Notes: a model not told the origin generated them from the sequence alone. 64,000 nucleotides of DNA from Streptomyces sp. BK239 (GCF_004217285.1 NZ_SHKS01000011.1:1-64000); one strand, 5' to 3'. Positions 17,250-26,235 are shown, counted from the first letter of the stretch. Translations and numbers: made by a program.

Positions 17250-17795
17250 ATGAGCCAGGCGCAGGACCACGAGCAGCCGGGGGCGAACGGGCCTGCCGTA
17301 CCGCAGACCCGCACCGCCCGTCACCGCCGGATCGTGGACATCCTCAACCGGCAACCGGTTCGCTCCCAGAGCCAGTTGGCGAAGCTCCTCGCCGACGACG
17401 GGCTGAGCGTCACCCAGGCGACGCTCTCCCGGGACCTCGACGAGCTGAACGCGGTGAAGATCCGCAACACCGACGGCGACCTCATCTACGCCGTGCCCAG
17501 CGAGGGAGGCTTCCGCACGCCGCGGGCTCCGCTCGGGGGGTCGGCGAAGGAGGAGCGGATGCGGCGGCTCTCGCAGGAGCTGCTGATCTCCGCGGAGGCG
17601 TCCGCGAATCTCGTGGTCCTGCGCACCCCGCCCGGCGCGGCCCAGTTCCTGGCCTCGGCGATCGACCAGGCGGAACTGCACGACATCCTCGGCACGATCG
17701 CCGGCGACGACACGCTGCTGCTGATCAGCCGCGACCCTACGGGAGGGCAGGCCTTGGCCGACCACCTCCTGAGGCTGGCCCAGAACGGCCAGTGA
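17250..17795 (+). CDS. argR: Arginine repressor
   Basis: Hexameric arginine-dependent repressor of 181 residues. The N-terminal winged helix (about 20-90) includes RHRRIVDILNRQPV and TQATLSRDLDELNAVKI. The C-terminal arginine-binding and oligomerisation domain includes HDILGTIAGDDTLLLISR, with the Gly-Thr-Ile-Ala-Gly-Asp-Asp core that contacts arginine. It ends the argC operon, so it probably regulates its own synthesis through the ARG boxes before argC and likely the region before argG. Confidence 0.94.
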   Translation: MSQAQDHEQPGANGPAVPQTRTARHRRIVDILNRQPVRSQSQLAKLLADDGLSVTQATLSRDLDELNAVKIRNTDGDLIYAVPSEGGFRTPRAPLGGSAKEERMRRLSQELLISAEASANLVVLRTPPGAAQFLASAIDQAELHDILGTIAGDDTLLLISRDPTGGQALADHLLRLAQNGQ

Positions 17796-17813
17796 GGCGC
17801 GGCTCGCCGGCTG

Positions 17814-18031
17814 CGGGCGGTTGTGTGGTGCGGTGCGGGTGTGTGGGGGGCTGGTCGCGCAGTTCCCCGCGCCCCTGGGGCGGGGCCGGCCGGCGGTGCT
17901 GGCACATCCGCCCTGGCTGCGGGCGGTGGTGTGGTGCGGGTGTGTGGGGGCTGGTCGCGCAGTTCCCCGCGCCCCTGAGGTGGGGCCGGCCGGCGGTGCT
18001 GGCACACGCCGCCCCAGTTGCGGGCGGTTGT
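17814..18031. repeat. Intergenic direct repeat containing a dispersed palindromic core
   Basis: Two near-identical copies of about 100 bases each start TGCGGGCGGT (17814 and 17918). Each contains GGCTGGTCGCGCAGTTCCCC and the following GCGCCC (17849-17874 and 17949-17974). Shorter versions of this core recur at 29573-29598 (opposite orientation), 48231-48252 and 48622-48650. No gene is seen between 17796 and 18217. Confidence 0.7.
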
Positions 18032-18115
18032 GCCGCTGGAGCGATGGGGGAGGGCGGGCGCAGCGGCACCCCGCAGCGCGGGGGAGTAGCACCCCGGCCC
18101 GAGCGACAACTCCGC

Positions 18116-18214
18116 CCGGCTGGACACCCTGCCCGGTTGGACACCCCCGCCCGGCTGGACACCCCGTCCGGCTGGGCGACCCCCGCCCGGCTGGGCAACG
18201 CCGTCCGGGTGGGG
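18116..18214. repeat. Short degenerate tandem repeat
   Basis: About six copies of a 17-19 base unit with consensus CCCGGCTGGACACCCCG. The array ends two bases before the ApbE stop codon. Confidence 0.6.
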
Positions 18215-18217
18215 CCC

Positions 18218-19006
18218 TCAGCCAAGCCGTGAGGCCAAGCCCCCTGTGCATCGGACCTCGTCGCCCGCGGTGATCAGCAGCGCCTCCACGTCCGGCAGTG
18301 ACTCCAGCCACGCCAGCCCCTCCCGCGACCCCATCGCGAACGCCGCCGTCGCCCAGCAGTCCGCCCACGTCAGCCGCGGCGCGACCACCGTCACGGCGAC
18401 GAGATCCGTCACCGCGGACCGCCCCGTACGCGGGTCGACGATGTGCGCCCCCCGCTCCGCCGTGCCGGACGTGGCAACCGCCAGCTCGTCCGCTCCCGCC
18501 GCCGAGACCACCGCCGCCAGCCCGCCGGGCCGCAACGGATCGGACACGCCCACCCGCCACGGCCGCTCCGGCCCGGGCATGCCCAGCAACTGGACGTCCC
18601 CGCCGCCGTTCACGCTCACCCCGGAAACCCCGGCCCCGGCGATCAGCCGGGCCGCCCGCTCGGCGGCCCACCCCTTCACGATCCCCGTCGGGTCGAGCCG
18701 ACCCTCGTAGCGCATGCTGAACCAGCCGTCGCTCACCCGCTCCGCCTCGGCGCCCAGCTCCAGCACCTCGGCGACCTCGGGATCGCACTCCTCGACGCTC
18801 AGCTCCCCGCGCGTCATCCGGGAGACCTGGCTGTCCTCGCGGTAGGTGCTGAACACCTCGTTCACCCGGTGCAGCCCGGCGACGGCCTCGTCCAGCGCCG
18901 CCCGCACCGCTGCGGGGTCCCCGCCGCGGACGTCGAAGGAGAAGACGGTCCCCATGACCTCCTCCGCGTGACGCACCACGGCGGGAGCCTGTCCCGACTC
19001 GGTCAC
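18218..19006 (-). CDS. FAD:protein FMN transferase (ApbE-like)
   Basis: Transfers FMN from FAD to a Ser/Thr of target proteins. The 262-residue protein has the ApbE outline: AEEVMGTVFSFDVRG start, FSTYREDSQVSRM, LDPTGIVKGWAAERA, SVNGGGDVQLLG, TSGTAERGAHIVDPRTGR and the metal-binding Asp in TWADCWATAAFAMG. No signal peptide or lipobox is evident, unlike exported ApbE lipoproteins. It lies 4 bases downstream of the FMN-binding protein gene, whose SGATxTS motifs are its natural substrates. This strongly supports an operon with matched function. Confidence 0.9.
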   Translation of the reverse strand: MTESGQAPAVVRHAEEVMGTVFSFDVRGGDPAAVRAALDEAVAGLHRVNEVFSTYREDSQVSRMTRGELSVEECDPEVAEVLELGAEAERVSDGWFSMRYEGRLDPTGIVKGWAAERAARLIAGAGVSGVSVNGGGDVQLLGMPGPERPWRVGVSDPLRPGGLAAVVSAAGADELAVATSGTAERGAHIVDPRTGRSAVTDLVAVTVVAPRLTWADCWATAAFAMGSREGLAWLESLPDVEALLITAGDEVRCTGGLASRLG

Positions 19007-19010
19007 CGGC

Positions 19011-20156
19011 TCAGCCGCCGGCCTGGTCGAGGGCGGACTGCAGGGACTTCTTGTAGCCGCCGCTGGTGTAGGTGGCGCCGGACACGGCGTCGATGTCGCC
19101 GTCGCCGGACGCGACCGCCGCCTGGTTGAGCTTGGGCACCGCCTCGCCGTTGATCTGGTCGCTCATCCCGCCCTTGGGCTGCTGGACGGCCTCGGCCTTG
19201 GTGATCTTGCCGCCCGCGACGGTGACCCGGACCTGCACGGGACCGTACTGCGTCTGCACCACGGAGCCCGTGAAGGTGCCGGACGCCTGAGCGCTGCCGG
19301 CCCCCTGCGAACCCGAGCCCGAAGCGGACCCCGAACCCTGAGACGAACCCGAACCCTGGGACGAATCCGAACCCTGCGACCCCGACCCCTGCTGGCTCGC
19401 GCTCGCGTTCGCCTTGTCGATCGCCGACTGGAGGGACTTCTTGTAGCCGGTGCTCGTGTACGTCGCCCCGGACACCATGTCCACGTTGGGGCTCTGCGCG
19501 GCGACGACGGCCTGGCCCAGCTTCGGGACCGCGTCAGCGGTGATCTGGTCGCTCCGCCCGCCCTTGGGCGCCTGCACGGCCTCCGACTTGGTGATCTTGT
19601 TGTTCTGGACGGTGATACGGACCTGCACCACCCCGTACTGCGTCTCCTCCGCGTCACCGGTGAAGGTGCCCGAGACCTGCGCCGCCGCGCCGGCGCCCGA
19701 CCCCTGCGCGGACCCCGCGCTCGCCTTCATCTTGTCGATCGCGGACTGCAGCGACTTCTTGTAGCCCTCGCTGGTGAAGGTCGCCCCGGACACCGCGTCG
19801 ATCTGCGCGCTCTGCGCGGCGACGACGGCCTGGTTGAGCTTGGGCACCGCGTTGCCGTTGATCTGGTCGCTCTGCCCGCCCTTGGGCTGCTGCACGGCCT
19901 CCGCGACGGTGATCTTCCCGCCCGCGACGGTCAGCCGGACCTGCACCGGCCCGTACTGCGTCTGCTGCACGTCACCGGTGAACGAGCCGGTGCCGGCGGC
20001 CTGCGCGCCGCCCTGGACCGACGACTGCGGGGGCACCGCGCTCGCCGCGGCGCCCGCCGGGTCGGAGTCCGGCTTCAGCGACAGCAGCAGAACGATCCCG
20101 GACACGGTGGCGGCGCTGGCGAGCACAATGCGCCGCATGGGGTGGCTTTTCTTCAT
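19011..20156 (-). CDS. Membrane-anchored protein with three FMN-binding domains
   Basis: A 381-residue protein with an N-terminal membrane segment (residues 9-27) and three tandem FMN_bind domains. Each has a TQYGxVQVR strand and a D/V-SGATxTS flavinylation motif: SGATFTS at 123, SGATYTS at 229 and SGATYTS at 359. The Thr of each motif is where ApbE attaches FMN. A Ser/Gly/Gln-rich linker of roughly 40 residues separates domains two and three. Three covalent flavins on one exported chain would make an electron wire. The gene lies between ferric-reductase-like and ApbE genes on the same strand. Confidence 0.88.
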   Translation of the reverse strand: MKKSHPMRRIVLASAATVSGIVLLLSLKPDSDPAGAAASAVPPQSSVQGGAQAAGTGSFTGDVQQTQYGPVQVRLTVAGGKITVAEAVQQPKGGQSDQINGNAVPKLNQAVVAAQSAQIDAVSGATFTSEGYKKSLQSAIDKMKASAGSAQGSGAGAAAQVSGTFTGDAEETQYGVVQVRITVQNNKITKSEAVQAPKGGRSDQITADAVPKLGQAVVAAQSPNVDMVSGATYTSTGYKKSLQSAIDKANASASQQGSGSQGSDSSQGSGSSQGSGSASGSGSQGAGSAQASGTFTGSVVQTQYGPVQVRVTVAGGKITKAEAVQQPKGGMSDQINGEAVPKLNQAAVASGDGDIDAVSGATYTSGGYKKSLQSALDQAGG

Positions 20157-20217
20157 CGCTCCTGGTTCCCGATTCCCGATTCCCGTAGTTTCCCGTGGAT
20201 CCGTGGATTGGCGTCGC

Positions 20218-21600
20218 TCACATCTCGAACGACTCGTGGTGGATGCGGCGGGCGGGGACCCCGGCGCCGCGCAGTGCCTCGTACACGCCCTGGGCGAAGC
20301 CGTTCGGCCCGCACATGAAGACGTCGTGCTCCTCGATGTCCGGCAGCTTGCGCTGGAGGGACTCGGCCGAGATGTCGGGGCGCTCCCCGTCCGGGCTGTT
20401 CACCGCGTACATCAGCCGCGCCCCGCGCTCGTCGGCGATCTTCGACAGCTCGTCCCACAGGGCCAGGTCCTGCGTGCTGTTGGCGCGGTAGAGCAGCGTG
20501 ATGTCACCGGCGCCACCGGGCAGCGTCTCGAACAGCGCCCGCATCGGCGTGATGCCGACGCCGCCGGCCACCAGCAGCACCTTGCCGCGGCTGCGGCGGG
20601 ACGCCGTCATGGCGCCGTAGGGGCCCTCGGCCCACACCTTGGTGCCGGGCGTCAGCTCGCGCAGCGCCTCGCTGTGGTCGCCGATCGCCTTGACCGTGAT
20701 GCGCAGCAGGTCCGGGCGGGGCGGGGCCGACAGGGAGTACGGGTGGGAGCTGAAGCGCATCCCCGGCGCCATGAACCGCCAGCGGAAGAACTGTCCGGCC
20801 TCCGCGCCCATCCGGTGCAGCTTGTTGCCGCCGATCAGCACCGACACGATGCCGGGCGTCTCCTCGATGACCGCCTCGACGTACATGCGGTGGCGCAGGT
20901 TCAGCCGGAGCGGGGTGAGGATCCGGTACCAGACGACGAGCGCGGTGACCGAGCCGTACAGCGCGTACCAGACGGTCTTCGCGGTCGGCTCGACGGCGAA
21001 CTCGTTGCCGGTGGTGATCTGGTGCCAGAACGTCAGGAACACGGCGGCGTACGTCAGCAGATGGATGTGGTACCAGGTGTCGTACGGCATCTTGCGGCGC
21101 ACGGGGCCGATCGAGACGACCCCGATCACCAGCAGCAGGCCCGTGCCGATGGCGGCCTTGCCCATGTCGGGCAGCTGGTTCACCGAGTCGACCGTCTGCT
21201 GCACGATGTCGCCGAGCGACTTGCCCGCCTGGAGCGCGTACCCCCACATGATGAGGAAGACGTGCGCGAAGGTGAGGCAGAGCGTGTAGCGGCCGCTCAT
21301 CGCGTGCCAGCGGGCGACCCGGTCCGAGCCGACCCGCCGCTCCAGAGCCGGCACGCGTGCCATCTGGAGCACGACGAGCGCCATGAGGTACCCCGCCAGC
21401 AGGCCGGTGATCCGGCCCGCCTGGAGGATCTTTCCGTTGGTGTCCGCGATGGACGGGGTGTTGTTCCACCACAGCCACAGCACACCCGCGGCGCCCGCCC
21501 ATACGGCGATCAACAGCGGGACGGCCGGGGAGCGGCGCGGACGGATGCGGCGCATCGTCTGGCGGCGGGCGGCACGGCCGCCGGCGATCGTCGTGGTCAC
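20218..21600 (-). CDS. Ferric-reductase-like transmembrane oxidoreductase
   Basis: Membrane flavocytochrome of 460 residues. About six helices carry histidines placed for two hemes (WHAMSGR, FAHVF, YHIHLLTY, FWHQI). A cytoplasmic ferredoxin-reductase-type domain follows: HPYSLS for FAD, GGVGITPMRAL for NAD(P)H and FMCGPNGF at the end. It would move electrons from NAD(P)H across the membrane. GTG 21600 has GGAGGA upstream; a longer frame to 21651 lacks one. It is the first gene of the group ending in the FMN-domain and ApbE genes, and is the probable electron donor to the triple-FMN protein. Confidence 0.86.
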   Translation of the reverse strand: MTTTIAGGRAARRQTMRRIRPRRSPAVPLLIAVWAGAAGVLWLWWNNTPSIADTNGKILQAGRITGLLAGYLMALVVLQMARVPALERRVGSDRVARWHAMSGRYTLCLTFAHVFLIMWGYALQAGKSLGDIVQQTVDSVNQLPDMGKAAIGTGLLLVIGVVSIGPVRRKMPYDTWYHIHLLTYAAVFLTFWHQITTGNEFAVEPTAKTVWYALYGSVTALVVWYRILTPLRLNLRHRMYVEAVIEETPGIVSVLIGGNKLHRMGAEAGQFFRWRFMAPGMRFSSHPYSLSAPPRPDLLRITVKAIGDHSEALRELTPGTKVWAEGPYGAMTASRRSRGKVLLVAGGVGITPMRALFETLPGGAGDITLLYRANSTQDLALWDELSKIADERGARLMYAVNSPDGERPDISAESLQRKLPDIEEHDVFMCGPNGFAQGVYEALRGAGVPARRIHHESFEM

Positions 21601-21658
21601 GGTTCCTCCGTGGGTACTGACCCTTGGCCCACAGATACGGACCGCGAGCACGCTGTGT

Positions 21659-22270
21659 TCATCCGCCCGTCCACGACGGTGGTGACGGGGGCGACGGAGG
21701 CAACGGGAGGGGGAGTCCGGGGAGGTCGTCCAGGCTCGTGGCGATGTGCGGCTTCTTCTCGAAGTACGCGCTGAGCGAGGCGTCGTCCTCGCGGGCGAAC
21801 CGTCTGCCGTGGAGGTCGCGGTCCTCTTCGTACGTCATGTACGGCACCGCGTATCCGCAGCTGTCGCGGACGACCTCGGCGTGCACGACGACGATCGCGC
21901 GCAGGCCGTGCCGGGTGGCGTCGATGTCCGGGAAACGGGCGAGGAGTTCGCCGAAGCGGGCGTCGTCGCGGAAGACCGGCTCGCCGCGGCCGTGCACGCG
22001 CACGATGTTCGGCGGCCCCTGGAACGCGCACCACATCAGGGTGATCCGGCCGTTCTCCCGCAGATGCGCGACCGTCTCCGCGGTGGAGCCCGCGAAGTCG
22101 AGGTAGGCCACGGTGAGTTCGTCGAGCACGGCGAACGAGCCCTTGAGGCCCTTGGGGGAGAGGTTGACCGTGCCGTCGGCGGACAGGGGGGCGGTCGCGG
22201 TGAAGAAGAGGGGCTGCTCCTCGATGAACGTACGCAGCCTGCCGTCTATGCGCTCATAGGTCTTTCCCAT
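21659..22270 (-). CDS. Pyridoxamine 5'-phosphate oxidase family protein
   Basis: Split-barrel flavin-binding protein of 203 residues. The core runs from FFTATAPLSADGTVNLSPKGL through AYLDFAGSTAETVAHLRENGRITLMWCAF and ends in a Pro/Ser-rich tail. The family includes oxidases and F420- or FMN-dependent reductases; the substrate is unknown. It lies 58 bases upstream of the ferric-reductase-like gene on the same strand, so it may be cotranscribed and linked to the same flavin chemistry. Confidence 0.82.
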   Translation of the reverse strand: MGKTYERIDGRLRTFIEEQPLFFTATAPLSADGTVNLSPKGLKGSFAVLDELTVAYLDFAGSTAETVAHLRENGRITLMWCAFQGPPNIVRVHGRGEPVFRDDARFGELLARFPDIDATRHGLRAIVVVHAEVVRDSCGYAVPYMTYEEDRDLHGRRFAREDDASLSAYFEKKPHIATSLDDLPGLPLPLPPSPPSPPSWTGG

Positions 22271-22374
22271 GACCCATGACTGTCCGGCAACGCCACGCGC
22301 GAAGCCGGGAGTTCACATGGCGGAAGCCGCCCCTGGCCGACGTCTCGGCGGGGGGCGGCTTCCGTCAGGTCAGG

Positions 22375-23298
22375 TCACTTGTTGAGCGTGCAGGCCGCGA
22401 GGGCTTCCAGGCCCTGGGGCTTGGCGGCGGTGCGGCCGATCGCGGTGGCGATGCGGTTGACCGTCGAGACGCGCTTGTCCTTGAGCGGGCCGAGGATGGC
22501 GTTGTTGACGAAGTTGGGGCCGCCCTGGCCGACGGTGTCGACGAGGCGCTTGTTGGCCTCGGCGATCTGGGTGTTGAGCAGTGCCAGGTTGCGGTCGACC
22601 TCGGCCTTGGCGGTGGCGGGGATCGCGGGCAGCTGCGAGGCCACGTCCGGGCAGGAGATCGTGCCGGCGGCACCGGCGTTGCCCGCGTTGCCGTTGTTCC
22701 CGGCGTTGCCGTTCCCGTTGTTGCCGGCGTTCCCGTTGCCGTTGTTCCCCGCGTTGCCGTTGCCGTTGTTGCCCGCGTTGCCCGCGTTGCCCTTGTTCCC
22801 CATGTTGCCCTGGTTCCCGGCGTTGCCCGCCGCGCCGCCGGCGTTCACGCCGCCCCCGTTCAGCGCGCAGGGCGCGAGGGCTTCCAGTCCCTGGGGCTTG
22901 GCGGCGGTGCGGCCGATCGCGGTGGCGATGCGGTTGACCGTCGAGACGCGCTTGTCCTTGAGCGGGCCGAGGATGGCGTTGTTGACGAAGTTGGGGCCGC
23001 CCTGGCCGACGGTGTCGACGAGGCGCTTGTTGGCCTCGGCGATCTGGGTGTTCAGCAGTGCCAGGTTGCGGTCGACCTCGGCCTTGGCGGTGGCGGGGAT
23101 CGCGGGCAGCTGCGAGGCCACGTCCGGGCAGGAGATCGTGCCGACGGAGGCGAGCGTGTTGGCGTTCGCGGTGCTGTTCTTGGAGGACTCCCCGGCGAGG
23201 GCGGAGTTCACGACCACGGCGCCGGTCAGCGCCAGCGCGGCGGCGCCGCCGATGACCGCAACGCGACGCTTGTTGTACTTCGGAAGTGCCCTGGACAT
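22375..23298 (-). CDS. Exported protein with two identical Cys-paired domains and a Gly-Asn linker
   Basis: A 307-residue protein with an N-terminal signal peptide (residues 1-36). Two copies of a roughly 90-residue domain (about 54-146 and 213-305) are almost identical. Each begins SCPDVASQLPAIPATAKAEVD and ends near a second Cys (C57/C144 and C216/C303), suggesting one disulfide per domain. They are joined by a roughly 60-residue linker of GNAGNN repeats. No family was recognised. The all-helical pattern and lack of catalytic motifs suggest a binding or structural role at the cell surface. It is monocistronic and divergent from argG. Confidence 0.7.
   Translation of the reverse strand: MSRALPKYNKRRVAVIGGAAALALTGAVVVNSALAGESSKNSTANANTLASVGTISCPDVASQLPAIPATAKAEVDRNLALLNTQIAEANKRLVDTVGQGGPNFVNNAILGPLKDKRVSTVNRIATAIGRTAAKPQGLEALAPCALNGGGVNAGGAAGNAGNQGNMGNKGNAGNAGNNGNGNAGNNGNGNAGNNGNGNAGNNGNAGNAGAAGTISCPDVASQLPAIPATAKAEVDRNLALLNTQIAEANKRLVDTVGQGGPNFVNNAILGPLKDKRVSTVNRIATAIGRTAAKPQGLEALAACTLNK
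22397..22666. repeat. Direct repeat copy within the exported two-domain gene
   Basis: These 270 bases match 22874-23143 with only two mismatches seen by eye. The third codon positions agree as well as the first two, so the copies are recently duplicated or homogenised by gene conversion. Confidence 0.85.
22874..23143. repeat. Second direct repeat copy within the exported two-domain gene
   Basis: Partner of 22397-22666 at an offset of 477 bases. The bases between them encode the Gly-Asn linker. Confidence 0.85.
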
Positions 23299-23450
23299 GC
23301 GGATGCCTCACTTGGGTTCACGAGGGTCAGGAGTGGTGGTGCAACGCGGCGCCGGCGTTCGGTCGGAAGTACGGGTAAGCGGTTGCCGATGTTCAAAGCG
23401 GCTTCAAGAAATTCTCAGAAGCCTGTCCGGCAGCGGATCGGATTGACGAA

Positions 23451-23491
23451 CCATGCAGACTCCTGCATACTCATGCATGTCAGCGAATGCA
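23451..23491 (+). promoter_or_regulatory. ARG-box region upstream of argG
   Basis: CCATGCAGACTCCTGCATAC (23451-23470) carries facing ATGCA and TGCAT arms. A second ATGCAT palindrome lies at 23473-23478 with an AATGCAG half-site after it. The arrangement resembles paired ArgR sites and sits 17 bases before the argG start. Confidence 0.7.
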
Positions 23492-23507
23492 GTGTGAGGA
23501 GAAACCC

Positions 23508-24701
23508 GTGACCGAGCGCGTCGTACTCGCCTACTCAGGCGGTCTGGACACCTCCGTCGCCATCGGCTGGATCGCCGAGGAGACGGGCGCCGAGGTCATC
23601 GCCGTTGCGGTCGACGTCGGCCAGGGTGGCGAGGACCTGGACGTCATCCGCAAGCGCGCCCTCGCCTGCGGCGCCGTCGAGGCCGAAGTCGCCGACGCCC
23701 GCGACGAGTTCGCCGACGAGTACTGCCTCCCGGCGATCAAGGCCAACGCCCTCTACATGGACCGCTACCCGCTGGTCTCCGCGCTCTCCCGGCCGACGAT
23801 CGTCAAGCACCTCGTCGCCGCCGCGCACAAGCACGGCGCCACCACCGTCGCCCACGGCTGCACCGGCAAGGGCAACGACCAGGTCCGCTTCGAGGCCGGC
23901 ATCGTCGCCCTCGCCCCCGACCTCAAGTGCATCGCCCCGGTCCGTGACTACGCCATGACCCGGGACAAGGCCATCGCCTTCTGCGAGGCGAAGAACCTCC
24001 CGATCGCGACCACCAAGAAGTCCCCGTACTCCATCGACCAGAACGTCTTCGGCCGCGCCGTCGAAACCGGTTTCCTTGAGGACATCTGGAACGCCCCGAT
24101 CGAGGACATCTACGAGTACACGCAGAACCCGGCCACCCCGCGCGAGGCCGACGAGGTGGTCATCTCCTTCAAGGAGGGCGTCCCGGTCGCCATCGACGGC
24201 AAGCCCGTCACCGTCCTGCAGGCCGTCCAGCAGCTCAACGAGCGCGCCGGCGCCCAGGGCATCGGCCGGATCGACATGGTCGAGGACCGCCTCGTCGGCA
24301 TCAAGTCCCGCGAGGTGTACGAGGCTCCCGGCGCGATCGCCCTGATCACCGCTCACCAGGAGCTGGAGAACGTCACCGTCGAGCGTGAACTCGCCCGCTA
24401 CAAGCGGCAGGTGGAGCAGCGCTGGGGCGAACTGGTCTACGACGGCCAGTGGTTCTCCCCGCTCAAGCGCGCCCTGGAAGGCTTCATCAACGAGGCCAAC
24501 CAGCACGTCTCCGGCGACATCCGGATGACCCTGCACGGCGGCCGCGCGGTCGTCACCGGCCGGCGCTCCGAGTCGTCCCTGTACGACTTCAACCTCGCCA
24601 CCTACGACACCGGCGACACCTTCGACCAGGCCGCGGCCAAGGGCTTCATCGACATCTACAGCCTGTCCTCGAAGATCGCCGCCAAGCGGGACCTCGCGTA
24701 A
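23508..24701 (+). CDS. argG: Argininosuccinate synthase
   Basis: Joins citrulline and aspartate with ATP to form argininosuccinate. The 397-residue protein has the normal length. The ATP pyrophosphatase loop AYSGGLDTSVA starts the chain. Substrate segments include HGCTGKGNDQVRFE, KKSPYSIDQN and GRSE-type GRRSESSLYDF near the C-terminus. GTG 23508 is chosen because AGGAGA lies 6 bases upstream. It is followed by argH after 106 bases and preceded by ARG boxes. In S. coelicolor, as I recall, argG lies far from argH, so the adjacency here is a lineage feature. Confidence 0.96.
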   Translation: MTERVVLAYSGGLDTSVAIGWIAEETGAEVIAVAVDVGQGGEDLDVIRKRALACGAVEAEVADARDEFADEYCLPAIKANALYMDRYPLVSALSRPTIVKHLVAAAHKHGATTVAHGCTGKGNDQVRFEAGIVALAPDLKCIAPVRDYAMTRDKAIAFCEAKNLPIATTKKSPYSIDQNVFGRAVETGFLEDIWNAPIEDIYEYTQNPATPREADEVVISFKEGVPVAIDGKPVTVLQAVQQLNERAGAQGIGRIDMVEDRLVGIKSREVYEAPGAIALITAHQELENVTVERELARYKRQVEQRWGELVYDGQWFSPLKRALEGFINEANQHVSGDIRMTLHGGRAVVTGRRSESSLYDFNLATYDTGDTFDQAAAKGFIDIYSLSSKIAAKRDLA

Positions 24702-24807
24702 CCCTTCCGCCTGCCTCGCACGCACTAGCCTGACGACCGCCTCCTCACTCACGTCGTGGGGAGGCGGCGGCACATCCGGAACCGGAACCTCCCAAGGAGC
24801 ACAGCAA

Positions 24808-26235
24808 GTGAGCAGCAACAGCGGTGACGTACGGCTGTGGGGCGGCCGTTTCGCCGACGGTCCCGCCGAGGCCCTGGCCAAGCTGTCCGCGTCCGTCCAC
24901 TTCGACTGGCGGCTCGCGCCCTACGACATCGCCGGCTCCCGCGCCCACGCGCGCGTGCTCCACAAGGCGGGCCTGCTCACCGACGACGAGCTGACCGGCA
25001 TGCTCGCGGGCCTGGACCGGCTGGAGGCGGACGTGGCGTCCGGCGACTTCGTCGGCACCATCGCCGACGAGGACGTCCACACCGCCCTCGAACGCGGCCT
25101 CCTGGAGCGCCTCGGCCCCGACCTCGGCGGCAAGCTGCGCGCCGGCCGCTCCCGCAACGACCAGGTCGCCACCCTCTTCCGCATGTACCTGCGCGACCAC
25201 GCCCGCATCGTCGGCGGCCTGATCGCCGAGCTCCAGGACGCGCTGATCGGCCTCGCGGAGGCCCACCCGGACGTGGCGATGCCCGGCCGCACCCACCTCC
25301 AGCACGCCCAGCCGGTGCTCTTCGCCCACCATGTCCTCGCCCATGTGCAGTCCCTGTCCCGGGACGCCGAGCGGCTGCGCCAGTGGGACACGCGCACGGC
25401 CGTCTCGCCGTACGGCTCCGGCGCGCTCGCCGGCTCCTCCCTGGGGCTCGACCCCGAGGCGGTCGCCCAGGACCTCGGCTTCGAACACGGCAGTGCCGGC
25501 AACTCCATCGACGGCACGGCGTCCCGTGACTTCGTCGCCGAGTTCGCCTTCATCACCGCGATGATCGGCGTGAACCTCTCCCGGATCGCCGAGGAGATCA
25601 TCATCTGGAACACGAAGGAGTTCTCCTTCGTGACCCTGCACGACGCGTTCTCCACGGGCTCGTCGATCATGCCGCAGAAGAAGAACCCGGACATCGCGGA
25701 GCTGGCGCGCGGCAAGAGCGGCCGTCTGATCGGCAACCTCACCGGTCTGCTGGCCACGCTCAAGGCGCTGCCCCTCGCCTACAACCGCGACCTCCAGGAG
25801 GACAAGGAGCCCGTCTTCGACTCCTGCGACCAGCTGGAGGTCCTGCTGCCCGCCTTCACCGGCATGATCGCCACCCTCACCGTGCACCGCGAGCGCATGG
25901 AGGAACTGGCCCCGGCCGGCTTCTCGCTCGCCACCGACATCGCCGAGTGGCTGGTCAAGCAGGGCGTGCCGTTCCGCGTCGCGCACGAGGTCGCCGGTGA
26001 ATGCGTGAAGGTCGCCGAGGCCGAGGGCAAGGAACTGGACGAGCTGACGGACGCCCAGTTCGCCGAGATCTCCCCCCATCTCACCCCCGAGGTCCGCACG
26101 GTCCTCAACGTCCCCGGCGCCCTGGCCTCCCGCAACGGCCGGGGCGGCACGGCCCCGAGCGCGGTGGCGGTCCAGCTGGCCGAGGTCAAGGCGGACGTGG
26201 CCGCCCAGCACGCCTGGGCCACGGCGAAGAAGTAG
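24808..26235 (+). CDS. argH: Argininosuccinate lyase
   Basis: Splits argininosuccinate into arginine and fumarate, the final step. The 475-residue protein carries LWGGRFADGP at the start, the SRNDQVATLFRMYLRD substrate segment, and the superfamily signature GSSIMPQKKNPD near residue 285, which contains the mobile catalytic loop. GTG 24808 follows an AAGGAG site. The short gap from argG suggests shared transcription from the ARG-box promoter. Confidence 0.96.
   Translation: MSSNSGDVRLWGGRFADGPAEALAKLSASVHFDWRLAPYDIAGSRAHARVLHKAGLLTDDELTGMLAGLDRLEADVASGDFVGTIADEDVHTALERGLLERLGPDLGGKLRAGRSRNDQVATLFRMYLRDHARIVGGLIAELQDALIGLAEAHPDVAMPGRTHLQHAQPVLFAHHVLAHVQSLSRDAERLRQWDTRTAVSPYGSGALAGSSLGLDPEAVAQDLGFEHGSAGNSIDGTASRDFVAEFAFITAMIGVNLSRIAEEIIIWNTKEFSFVTLHDAFSTGSSIMPQKKNPDIAELARGKSGRLIGNLTGLLATLKALPLAYNRDLQEDKEPVFDSCDQLEVLLPAFTGMIATLTVHRERMEELAPAGFSLATDIAEWLVKQGVPFRVAHEVAGECVKVAEAEGKELDELTDAQFAEISPHLTPEVRTVLNVPGALASRNGRGGTAPSAVAVQLAEVKADVAAQHAWATAKK

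Noticed and set aside
17796..18217. Protein-coding gene after argR
   Set aside because: The open frames are formed by duplicated palindromic repeats and a short tandem array, with no start signals.
18218..22270. Horizontally acquired island between the arg blocks
   Set aside because: Base composition and codon bias match the surroundings, and no integrase, tRNA junction or direct repeat marks its edges.
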